DNA of 64,000 nt from Acanthaster planci. Lineage: Eukaryota > Echinodermata > Asteroidea > Valvatida > Acanthasteridae. The notes below the pieces were generated by a model. It saw only the letters and a program-made list of their open reading frames with translations, was not told the DNA's origin and ran no database searches. The stretch is from NCBI RefSeq assembly GCF_001949145.1, contig NW_019091493.1, positions 229,801 through 293,800 of the forward strand. Direction: 5' to 3'. The translations under genes and the position numbers were made by a program. Position 1 is the first letter of the stretch. Each line of letters begins with the position of its first letter. This document shows, in pieces, positions 35,301 through 46,700 of this stretch.

Positions 35301-38300
35301 TTAACCTTGAATTACATACAGTATAAGATTACATTGTAATATTGATTACATGTACATTAATGTGAATGAATTTTACTAAGAAGTACTAAATCTCACATCT
35401 TTCATCTGTAGTATGTTATGAATATGACATAGTAATTATCAAAAAAAGCAACGTCCAGGAACAGACAGAGAAAACCTGTGCCCCTAAACAGCACTTTCCT
35501 CCACGAAAGTGTTGGACTTGATATCCTTTTTTCCTGTTACTGTAGTTTCCCATTAAAATTAATTTTAAAATAGTGTTGTTCACGCTGCATACTCGCTAGA
35601 ACTGACTTCATCACGATACCTTCCTTTTAAATCCTATGGCCAACAACCTATTGGTATTACATAATATCACCCGACTCCAAAATGCACACTATGTATTGTT
35701 TGAATCTGCACAGGTATGTGTATATCCCACTATATGATGGGACTTGCTTAATCTTATTTGCTTTTGACAATCAAGAGATATGCCCCAGAAAACACAGGCT
35801 ATCAAAATTAAGTTTCTGTCACTTTCTAGTCTGCTCCCTAGACCATCTCTACTTAACCATTATAATTTGATTTCAATGGAGATACTGACGGCGCTATATG
35901 CACCCTTTTTATGAAATGTGGTGTAAACAAAAATCTGTGGAATGTTTTGATGACCCGAACTATGAACTTGTTTCAGCTTTGGTCACTGGTTAAGCATTTT
36001 CACAACTTGGTTTTGCCTCTGTGTCATCACTGCTCCAACTGAGGGAATCAAAGGTTGGAAATGGTTCAGTGCGGGTTCAAAATGAAGGAAAATAGACAAT
36101 TTTTGTTGACCCTAAAATGAGTGAGTTATACATTTTATTTGTTGTGGCATGAGCAGATCAAACTTTCTTTTGGAAAATACATGAAACAAGAGCAGCATCA
36201 ATGAGAAACATGCCGAATATTTAGTGAAAATGATGTTCATCAACGTCCTGACTCGTCCGCTTCCATGCGCTTACCTCAGTCTGATGACGTAACCATTTTT
36301 GGTTCTTTGTTTTTGTGGGCCATCCTTAAGTTGCTGATTATTGCTTTGATGTCACAAACATGTTTCTGGTTAGGGGTTATCAAAACATGCGGGAGTGCTT
36401 GGATAGTGGGTTGAACATACGTACTGCACATGTGTTTGAGTTAAAAGCAAAGACGTAATGAGGTGTTACATGTATAAAAAGCATCATCAACCCAATCAGT
36501 ATCTTTTAAAAATTTTACATTTAAAATGAACAGTACCAGCATACATTGTGCATATTTGCTCGCATCTTTTTTTGTGAGGTGAGGGGATGGAAACACACTG
36601 GAGAAGATAGGTGTCACAATATCAAAAACTTGAAAAAGACTTCATTTGGTGTCTGAAGTGAAGTGTAGTGTTGTTTTGATGTCTTCTCTCTACAGATTTC
36701 TTCTTCCAAGGGATACCATTGATACCAAATTGATAGACATCTATGGGCTATTTCCAGCTGAGTATGTGGCACGTAAGTAATAAAAAAAGAAGGCACTGCT
36801 GACAACCAAAAGTGAATCTGTATTGAAACTATAATTTTATTTCAAATGGAAGGCAAAATGTACAATAATAATAATGTACATAATTACAACATTCGTAATG
36901 TGCTTTCCACTACGTTCCAAAGCGCCATGATCATCCCTGCACATCAGGCTCACACATCTATGAGCATTCCTGAAACCATCTCAGCTCCCTGGGGAGTATA
37001 CTAGCCCAGTGCTGCCATGTCAGCGCAAACGGTTTAACATAACTGTGTCTGCCCTCATCATGGGTACCCATTTATTCCTGGGTGGAGAGAGGCACATAGG
37101 AGTAAAGTGACTTGCCCAGGATCACAACAAGCTGCCACCAGCTGGATCCGAACACCTGACCCTATGATCAGAAGCTATAAACCCTAACCACTAGGCCACA
37201 TGCCTCATCAGAACGTGATGCATAAAGTGCAACCCTAGATTTTCAGTTTTGGAGACATGGAGATATGACTTTTCCTACACCGTAGCATAGGAAATCGGTA
37301 AAGTCATTTAGGCCGCTATTTAAATATTCATGTGAGGGAATACGCAGCAAAGGACTGAAGGTACATGCTGTATGTAATAGGTGCACAGAAAAACTTAATC
37401 AAGACTGCAATTCAAATTTCCTCGTATAATATACAAGTACCAGCTAGTACTTGGTACATGCAGCATACTGACATGTCTCATTCTGGGAGAACGTAAAAAT
37501 GGTCAAAAGTTTAAAAGCCCATGGCCATAAACAGGGTTTTTGTCCTATCAATGGGAGGCCAACTTGTAGCTGAGGACCTCCGAGTTAAAGTGGTTCAATC
37601 CCTGCCAGAAAACCCTGCTCAAGAAGTCAAGGACAGCTGCCATGAATATAGGATAGACAAGACTTTCTACACACTGACAGGTGTAGCACATTTTTTTCAA
37701 GCACAGGTACACCAGCACATGAACATGTAAAAGTACATGTAGGTGCATGACCCGGCCATACTGGAGATGAAGACATACATGTACATGTACACTGTATACA
37801 TGCAGCCTATATCCAGTCTCTGGCTTGCTTGAAACTGAAGCTACAAGTAGGTAAATGTGAGGTTTCTAAGCCTGTGAAAAAAGATACATACATGTACACA
37901 TGTATAGGATGTACATGTACATGGCAAAGTCTTCCATAGTACAGGTTATTTGAATACGTACATGAACAGTGTACATGTACATGAAACTAGTACAGGTCCT
38001 ACATGTACATGTATGTAGGTTGCTGATTAATTTTTCTCCAGTTGCCAATTGCACTCCCTTTGCTTTGGGTAAATTCAAGTGGGGTATTTTATTCATCATT
38101 TATTTGGCTGAAGTTTTTTGAATGTCTATGCACACATCAGGGGAATTAATTAGCCTTACCGTTTAGGTCCTGCAGAGGTTTAGAGAAGAAATAAACCAAA
38201 GGTACTCATGTATACATGTGCATACAATGTATGTAGGCCTATGCTGGTATGGCCTATTGAAATTAATTTTAGGTTTACATTGCTGCCTGACCAGATTTTT

Positions 38301-41300
38301 GTATCTGGTTGGACTTTGAAAATTTTTCCTTATTCAAAAACTGCATTTTTTGTCCAAAATACACGTAGTACTCCCAAAACTGTGGGATCTGACGTCCACC
38401 CCGCCCCCGCTCCGTTTGTGGGAGAGGGGCGGAAATTGAACCCCACAGTTCTGGGGCTATACATGTAGAGTAATGCATTTCCCAGATAAATTTTTCACCA
38501 AATCTAGGGTCCCTTTTCCTACACTTCAGCAGTGACATGATTCTGATTTTCTGCACAATGTGCAGTATCATGCCATGCATCGACACATAAGTGTGATGTT
38601 CTCGTGTGCAAAGCGTATTTTATCCGTACAGAGGGTTTTCAAACAGGATCAACAGGGGTCCTACATTACAAAACAGCTGACTGGTACTATAGAATTTTTG
38701 TAGTTATCGTGTTTGCTTTCTCCTGTTACAGGTCCACTTGTAGTACCATATGCTAAACTTTGGCCACCCTCAATAATCACTTTTGTGAAGAAGTGGAAGT
38801 TACAGGTATATACAATATAAATTAATTCCTTGCTGGTCTCTTTTTCCAATCTGAGTGATGTAAAGATATAATGTTGACTGTCCTGTGAGAGTACAGATTA
38901 AATGAAAAATAAAATTAAAACGGGCGTGAAACATTCGGTACTGCAAGCAACATCCCAAACTGTGAGCAAACATACCACATCCTTCAGAGTCAAAGAGAAT
39001 ATTTAGAAAAACACATACATACATGAACATTAGTTTGTGAATTCCAACTCAGCTCTACGGTGTACATGTACATTGTATGTACAATATAAATACATGTATA
39101 TTTACATATATTGTAAAAGGGGAGTTTTTCTAGATTTTGAGTTGAGGGAGGAATTGTGTCTGAAATGATTGTAAAGTTCTTTTAAGCCATAAAGAAATTT
39201 CCCTTCCCTCCAAAGGAATTTGGGGCTAGTAGTGACTCTGTTTCAATTCCAAAACAAAAGAAAAAGGAAAAAAAGCGGAGGGAGCCCCCAGGGAAAGGCC
39301 TTCACTACACAGTGGATGTGCAACTCGACTTGACGCCTAGCTACACAGAGAGCAAGCTTTGGAGTTTCCTGGCACCAGCGATGAGAGTGCAGAGTCAAGA
39401 TTGATACACTGGTGTGCCGGCAGGTCCATCACACTACAGGCATCATTTCTGCTGCTGGACTGTTTGACCACTCATCAGAAGGATGACCATAAAATTCAAA
39501 TAAACACTCTGTTCCATCCAAGGTCCAACATGCAGTTCAAACACTGTTCAGATAAAACAAACAGCAGCCTACCCCTCACCGACTTCCACTGCAAAACGGA
39601 CTCTGACTTATCCCCAAAATATACACAACAACCTTGTACATGTACACGCAAGCTGATCAAACTCAGACCAGTTACAAAAACTACTGATTTTTAAATTTAG
39701 AATGGAGTCATTATTATTTTACAGTACAAAAGGTAATTCCTATACTTTGCAGGCTTTTTTGGGGTATCCAACCTAATTAAATTAGGTTGACACACAGTGC
39801 TCGAGTCAAATTTATAAATAGCATGGCATTAAGATCAATTTAAATCAATATCCTGGGCCATCAATGGATATCTTCCATTAAAACCTGCTTCCTCTGCTCC
39901 TGCCCTTATTTCGCAAGCAGACAGACCTCATAACTAAAAAAGGGAACAGACTCAGACGCCGACACCCTTGGGTGATTTCCACTTGGTGGTGCTGTCTGGC
40001 AAGCAGAAACTCGCCGAGCTCCAGGACACACCGAGGATCAGCAGGAACCTGCTTTAACAGGCAAAACAATCCTGGGTGAAGATCAGTTGTGATCCGCTGT
40101 AAAACAGGCAATATACCATCCTTGCACACAGGTGGTGTGCGGGTATTAATCACCTCTTCTTGGACGTGTGGGATCTTGAGGGCTGTATGTAAAAGTCTGT
40201 GAGCACCTGAAGTTTAAAGGCCCCATGCAACTTGAATTTTTTGATGCAGTTCTTGAAAATGCTCCTTTATGTCCACTTCAACCTGATAATAATTTTCTTT
40301 GCACTGCTATAAGAGCACTTTGGCACCTTTCAGATTTTTACTTTAATATGCTAATCTGCATATATTGATGAGAAAAGTGTGATGCCATCCAGGGCAGAAA
40401 CCTCAATGTTACATCTATTTTTGCACTTTAATGTGTCAGAAGTTAAAATACTTTGCAGTGATGAATCTTCTTTACTTTCGAGCTTTATTATTTCAGTTCG
40501 TGGCAGCAGACCTGCCAGAAAACCTTTTTTTCAAAAATGGTTTTCATGAGCAAAGTTGGGGCTCACAATCTGAACAGGAAACCCCACTAAAAGGAAATGT
40601 TTCCCTCCACTGACCTCAATACAATAACGCCCTAAAATTAAATTTGCTCTTAGTTTGAAAACATTTCTGAGAAAGGGTTGTTTGCTGCCTTATTGCTGGG
40701 TCCCTATACAACCAAGAATCAACAGAGAGAGGGTAGGATGTGAAGAAATTAAAACTGCAGCATGTTTTGGTGCACAAAGTAATTGTTTGGATCCTGTTCT
40801 TGGAATATCATCACAATGTACATGTACTTATCCCATAAGTATCTTTAGACCAAGTACATGAACCGTATATATGCTTTTCAACAATAGTTTTTACTTTTTT
40901 GAGCTCTGCAAATTAAGGACTATGAATGCGTTCCGTGGTGTTTTGCCACTGCAAAACATTCAATCTCATACACGACCCTACAATTTACATGCACATCAGG
41001 TACCGGTACATGTAAATTGCAGTGTGCATTGACTGGCCACCGGTGTGTTTCTGAGCAATGCCTCAATGCACTGGCACTCTCTAATGCAGTCCTTTAGGCC
41101 AGTTACCAGATCATCTATAATTAGTCCAAGGTGTGTGACCTACATGCCATGAATATAGGCCTAGAGACAGGGAAAAGACTCAGTGAGTTCCACAGAAGCG
41201 TGTCCCAGGCAAGGCAGCTATATGTACATGTACACTATACATGCACCTGTACGATTTCTTTTCCCCTTCCCCCACCAAATACTAGTATCAACAGGGATAT

Positions 41301-42918
41301 GCATGGCGGGGATTAGTCATTTTCATTTCCTCAGTGAAATCAGGAAGAGAGAGAAGGAAGTCTGCTGAACGAGGAGGGAATGCTCCGACTCTTAACATTT
41401 ATTTGGAACCTTTCAAAAAGTCAAGTGTATGGGTGTGGCCATCTAAATTTGGCTGCACTTTTTTTATCTGTGGAACACTCCGACATGCCTTTCATCAGGC
41501 ACTGGTGCATACATGTGCATGCACCTGGACGTATGTACAGATATACGTACATGTACATCTCTAATGGACCATAACAATGCATTCGGGGTACTTTCCTTGC
41601 ATTGAATAATCACAAAGTTCAAGTTAATTTAAAACTTTCTGTCAAACTACATGTATTCAAGCAGTCACACTTCATTGTAATCATCACTGCAAGTGGGTCA
41701 AAACTATAGATACAAGTTCTCTATCTACGGGTACAGATAGTGTGAAAAGGCCGACAACATTGTTTGTGATTCCCCCTAAGTTACACCACCCGCTACAAAA
41801 AGGAACAATATGCATGGAGATGTATTAAGCAGTGAAAGCAGTGGTTACAATGGATGTGTACATGTACTTTGACTTCCAAGGGAGAATTTTCCACTTCCGG
41901 GGCGATAGTGGTACAGAGTACACTGGGTCATCCTTGACAACTACCCAACTGTACAATCAGTTGTAAACAATCAATGAAAGAGAACAGGACATTCCTGTTG
42001 AAAGATCTCGGAAGTTGTTCACATCCTTCCTGATCCACATAGTAGCTATGCACTCATGTAGCATACAATACATGTACGCTCATGACATTTGGCTGTCATT
42101 TCACAAGGCTAAAACTTATTGCAGGAACAAAGTTTTAACTGAAATGACCTTTGACAAACTTATATTATCTCACCATTGGTAAATTACGGTGTAACTAGAT
42201 GTATGGAATTGGACACAACAGTACTGCAGTCAACCCAACATATACATGTAATAGAGTTTTGGAGTTTTACTAACAACTAACAATAATTTCCAAAACAATT
42301 TCATTCATTCTATACATCTTCAATTAACTTTTTTACCTGGATCCCTTAGGTACTGAACACCAGTTCAAGAAAATGGTAGGCACCCCCCTTCACAACTTTT
42401 GGTTTTTATGGCACTCAAAAACTGTGTTGCTGTTGGTCTGGAGTTCTTCCCGAACCGTTCCTTGCCCTATGGTACAACTTTATAAGTGGGCCTTATTTTG
42501 TGACTTGACTTGAGAGAACACGACACAGAACTTGACTTTTTTAGGACAAAGATCACTAATGCTGACACTTCCAACTTTTGTTGAAGTAAACAAATCAAAA
42601 AGCTTGAAAGTTAACCAGTTTGTTTTCATTTCTAGAGCTTTATTATTATAAATAAAAAAACACAATTGGGTCAGAACTGTTTTGCAAAACATGAAGAACT
42701 TTGTAACCTAGATACTATACTGTTACCACAATTACTTGCATGTACTTACGGTAGCCTGCTCTACCCGAGACACGATTTCTTCAATTCCTCCCCCCCCCAA
42801 AAAAAAGTACAAACGTCACAAACCGGTTTCCAAACAAAATACGAGAATACTCACACACGACAACGATGAGAAAATTGGCCAAGATACTCCAAGCAGGGGC
42901 GTTGCTGACTCTCGCCAT
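26381..42918 (-). CDS. PLPP: Phospholipid phosphatase (PAP2/LPP family), PLPP1/2/3-like
   Basis: The enzyme removes phosphate from lipid phosphates such as phosphatidate, lysophosphatidate and sphingosine-1-phosphate, with its active site on the outer or luminal face. Six exons join in phase: 42855-42918, 34923-35086, 34038-34381, 33142-33199, 27499-27675 and 26381-26560, giving 328 aa. The start is MARVSNAPAW at 42918 (ACAATGG context), and residue 22 is a split codon. The family block PFQRGLFCNDES lies in exon 2. Catalytic motif C1 is K140-YVIGRL-R147-P148 (exon 3), C2 is P195-S-G-H198 (exon 4), and C3 is S243-R244-VSDYK-H250-FWS-D254 (exon 5), so all key residues are present. N157-L-T is a glycosylation site in the C1-C2 luminal loop, where the family usually has one. 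The protein is slightly longer than vertebrate LPPs (280-311 aa), mainly in that loop. Six membrane spans are expected. Intron 1 alone is 7.8 kb. Orthology to a particular vertebrate paralogue is not claimed. Confidence 0.93.
27791..28268. mobile_element. hAT-like non-autonomous element, copy 2
   Basis: It runs from TAGGGGTGAGTCTATTTGAA to GGCACAGCCCTA and is the reverse-orientation relative of the element at 6757-7126. Flanks CACTGATC (27783-27790) and CACTGACC (28269-28276) form an 8-bp target duplication with one mismatch. The interior shares the phrases GATCAATAAAAC, TTCTAGCCATGATTTA and ACTGACCGGCAC with copy 1. No transposase ORF is seen. Confidence 0.8.
32212..32713. mobile_element. 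Fold-back element with about 145-bp arms
   Basis: The left arm 32212-32362 is the near-complement of the right arm 32568-32713. For example CCTCATTAATCGTGACCCC on the left pairs with GGGGTCACGATTAATGGGG on the right, and GATCCTGCATTTCCC pairs with GGAAATGCAGGATC. The central spacer is about 205 bp. No coding capacity is seen. It lies in phosphatase intron 4, upstream of the exon carrying motif C3. Confidence 0.8.
33200..34922 (-). other. Phosphatase introns 3 and 2 around exon 3
   Basis: The two introns (33200-34037 and 34382-34922) flank exon 3 (34038-34381). Neither contains a recognised repeat or gene. Short frames here lack support. Confidence 0.45.
36840..37205 (-). repeat. tRNA-derived SINE
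   Basis: On the minus strand it begins with a tRNA-like head: GTGGCCTAGTGGTTAGGG (A-box) and GGTGTTCGGATCC (B-box). The body follows with CCTGGGCAAGTCACTTTACT and a CACCCAGGAATAAATGGGTA block, then a tail ending in ATTATTATTG. A truncated relative enters at 63868-64000. This head/body arrangement is common in SINEs of marine invertebrates. Confidence 0.75.
37740..38020. repeat. TACATGTA-rich cluster
   Basis: The palindrome TACATGTA or overlapping ACATGTAC occurs many times in 280 bp (for example at 37735, 37777, 37783, 37892, 37911, 37971 and 38001). The same octamer is scattered through all non-coding parts of the window. Confidence 0.7.
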
Positions 42919-43740
42919 TGTTCACCGGCTCTGTCGGCGGTTCGGTTGATTACAAAGTCTTATGCAAGTTCTGAATTGAGTTGTTCAACAACCATGCAAC
43001 ATCTAACAGGGCAAAACTAAAAAGTGTCCGATAGTCAGTCAATCAATCAATCACTCGTGAGTGTAAGTCAAGCTACCAGTGCCACTATCTCCGTGGTCAA
43101 CCACAAGTGCATACTTCGGGCCGAGCGCAGCCTGCAGGCCAACAACCGGCGTTTGTAGCGCTGGATAGGAGAACCCAGCAGGTCGATCACCACTACGTCA
43201 CAATCGATGAGTGGCAAACCCACGTGAGAAACGAAAGCGGTTGACTCAAATGTCGGCTTTTCATCGGAACAATGACCAGCGTGACGTGCCAACCTGTTGC
43301 GCAGGCAAAATACCTTGAAACCGGACGCCCACCTGCACGCTGTCGCACTGCAGTGTGGCCGATCTGTTGAAAAGTGTTTTACGCGCTACATTTAAAGATT
43401 AAATCAAACCCAGACTTGAACAGTACATTTTGCACTCTTCTCAATCTGATTGGATCTCAATTAAAAAGCGTTTTTGTTCATGCTGTGTGATTACATCACA
43501 GAAGTTTATGTAATTTAAAAAAAAATACCTCAATAAATACTAAACTTGCCGGGTAGAACGGCTTTTGGGGTTTTTTCCACCGAAAATTGCCCAGGGACAT
43601 TATGCAAGTTTATGTTACACTTCTGCCACAGCTAGCTAGCGCACTGCAGCGCCCCCGCTTGTTTTTGTTTGCAGCGGGTAAATTTCCAGCGCGCGAAATA
43701 CGACAACCGTACTGCTCCCAAAAAGCGCAAACAAGGCGTC
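42919..43740. promoter_or_regulatory. Bidirectional promoter between the phosphatase gene and the unrecognised gene
   Basis: The start codons of the two genes (42918 minus, 43741 plus) are 822 bp apart and diverge. The interval is richer in G+C and CpG than its surroundings, especially 43080-43330 and 43620-43740. It has an inverted CCAAT (GATTGG near 43449) and a run of CAATCAATCAATCA at 43040-43053. The 74-codon minus frame at 43068-43292 has no homology I recognise and would lie in the phosphatase 5' UTR or upstream. Confidence 0.5.
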
Positions 43741-46700
43741 ATGGAGGAAGCAAATCTGGTCTGCAATACTCCCTCGCACTCGATGGTCTTGCGCCAAAGG
43801 AGGCACAAAGACGCTGAGAATGTAGCCCTTGGGTCTCCGGTCACTGCTCGGTTCTCATCAAGCTGTGAGGAGGGCTTGATCGGCGGGAGATCTGTACTTA
43901 ATCCAGTGCCGCTGAACGTGGGCTTGACGGGGTTGGTACCGAGTTTAGAGTCAAAAGCTGGCCGCCAGTTACGGACTGTCAAACGGGCATGGGGTACATT
44001 CAAAGCGGTAAGTAGGCCTCCTTGTAAAATTTTGGAAAGCTGTACCTTCCGTAGTCCTACGTGTAGAATTAAGAATCTAAATGACCATGTTGACCATTTT
44101 CTGAAACGAAGCGAAAGAAGGCCGCAAGGCATATGGCTACTACATGTGAATAGCCTAGGCCTACTAGTACTAAGCATGGAGGAAGGGTTCCTCCATGTAC
44201 TAGGTAGGAAAGCCTATTTCTACCTCCATGCTAAAAATGTTGGGGACAGATCCAGGATTTTTTGGTACTACTGCCTACTGCTGTGCATGTATGTGTTGCT
44301 ATTGTTATTGAAGTATTTGATTTCTTTGTTTGGAAAAACTTGACCATGTTGACACACTGTGCACAAACCCTACGAGACTGGCCTGAAAAATTCTGTTTTC
44401 TCAGCAAATGAGTTGGTATTTTCCCTCCTAAATGGGACTTTTCTGGACATGTTTTTGCTTTCTGATGGCTATTAAGTCTCTGTAGGGAAGAATTACTAGC
44501 ATCCGTATATGGAACTCTTCCCCTTTGTTTTGCCCTGAACTGATTGTTTTAGGTTTGTACTAGCCATATGCCACTAAAATATCATCGCCAGGACTTTTTT
44601 TGGGGGGGGGGACCAGAGCAAAGCCAGAGCCTCATCAACATCAGATCACTGACAAATCATTGGCAGTGGAAGGGTGGATACTTTTGACTAAAGTTTTGAG
44701 CTGTTTTAAAAATTTGGTGATTTTGTCCCTTTTCCTCTCTTTCATTTCTTTTACTTCTTTTATCTCCCTTTTTAATTTTTTCAATTTTGTTTCCAGCATG
44801 CCAGCCAGAGCGGTTGTGACATTGCTCCCATCGGAATATTCATCATCTACACTGCAGATGTTTTCTTTGTCTTCTAATTATTTCAATGGAGGATTTGTTT
44901 TTAAGACAAATAAAAATCTGAAATCACGTGTTCTCATGTACACTCCCTTTGAATTTTCATGTGAAAACATGTACACATAATCATGGAAGCAGATTAAAGT
45001 TATCACAGAAATTTCAACGTTCAAAAACACTCAGTGTATACGTTCAGTTCCCATGCTGATAAAAAAGCAATTTAAGCATTTTTGGGACTAGTTCACAGTC
45101 AAATATATGCCTCAGTGAAGAGAGATTTTCATTTAATAATTGACAGCAGTTTTCAATTTTACTTTTAATGCTGCAATAGAAAATGAAGCCTTCTGGCAGG
45201 AGAACCAATGGCAGAGGAGCCAGACGCCATCTTCTCGACCTGACTGTCTCTGTCACCCCACGGACACCCGAGGGCGTCCTCTGCCTGATGAATTCCCCTC
45301 TGCCTTTGTCTGCCGTCCGCACACCCAGGAGCATGTGTCGCTATCGGGACCCGGTGGTGGTGCAGACGCCCTGCACCCCTGTGGATGGAGTCAGGAGGTC
45401 GGAGAGAATTGCCAAGCGCACTCCGACCCCGAAAAGGACCGCATTGCGTACTTCTCAGAGGCAGTTGCCGAGGAGGTGAGGAACAAATCATTCTGCAAAT
45501 TCAGGATGCCTAATACTTTATACAAGAGTTCCCTAATCTCCGTTTGGTCTCGCCGATGTACAGTTGCTGGCAGTGCTTCTGTTATAAGTGCGACGCAGCA
45601 ACCTTTCTTTTGTTTGACATATTGAAGACCTTGTCTTTGCCCCTTACCTGAACATTTGGAAAAATATTGCCTGCCAAAGATTCAGTGAAGGTTGGCATGA
45701 TTTTGTATTGCCTGTACACATGCCCTTGGGGTCTCAATCTAGAGAGAGTCAACCACTATCTTCTAGTCAGTTTAAAATGACCTATGGCAATTTTGAAATA
45801 TTGACAGGCGAGATCCTATGGACTGAAGTGTCTCACACCCTCATCTCTAATGTCACGCCTAAAGCAAAGTGCCTGTCACTCGTTCTCAGCTGTTTTGGGC
45901 AAAATTCACGATCGGCCAGGAATTTGAAAGTGTGGATTTTGTCAGGCTTCTTCTTTCTTTTTACCAGTGAGTTTCTGTATTTTTACCAACTGTACTTGTA
46001 GATTGCAGAGTCCAGGTGACTTGACAAATGAGATAAACAGGGTGACCTCACAGCTGGACGCGCTGGCACAGGGTATGAGGGTACTGGAAGCCATGGAAAC
46101 AGGGATCACAAACTCCATTGCCAGGCAGGACAGGTACATTGTAACATGTGATGATGCTCCAGCTCTCCTTGACTTGCCAGTTTATGTTCAGTTTTTTCAG
46201 CTGTTTTAAAATCTGAGGAGATGTTGTTACCTGTGATGGCACCACACTAACTAACTTTTGTTCTGACACTTAAAAGGCTGGCCAGTTAGAAGTTGATGCA
46301 GGGTTGTAATCCTGTATATTTTAATCGATGTCATCAAAAATCCACGAGTCCCAAGTCCAGTGATTGACAAGTGTGAAATTGACTATTATGACAACAGTCC
46401 CTGGTCACTGTTTATTTCTGGGTACTTAAAAGTGTACATGGCCTTGTAATTTCAAGCAATTTAGCTTGTAAATTGTCTTGCTATTGACTTATTATTTTAT
46501 TTGACCTCTTCAAGAATTACTCCTTCGTGCCTGACCACAGCACATGTACAACTCTGGCAAAAGAAGGAACGATTAACAAACTTAAATGTGAGAAGAGCTG
46601 ATGTTTTGGAATTAAAACAAACAGTAATTACCAAAACTGAGCTTTTCACTACGTACAAAATGGTTGCAACTCAAGATGTTCATTTTGAAATCAGTAGTAA

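Larger units (their letters stand above)
35087..42854 (-). other. Phosphatase intron 1 (7.8 kb)
   Basis: It contains a tRNA-headed SINE (about 36840-37205) and a segment unusually rich in TACATGTA (37740-38020). A G/C-rich imperfect palindrome lies near 38370-38460 (CCCAAAACTGTGGGATC and AACCCCACAGTTCTGGGG). Minus or plus frames of 60-111 codons here show no family motif. Confidence 0.5.

Noticed and set aside
43068-43292. 74-codon minus frame in the bidirectional promoter
   Set aside because: No homology; it would lie upstream of the phosphatase start and is best seen as GC-rich chance.
43669-43740. N-terminal extension of the unrecognised gene
   Set aside because: It starts at a TTG; the first ATG in frame is 43741, and the extra residues lie in the presumed 5' UTR.
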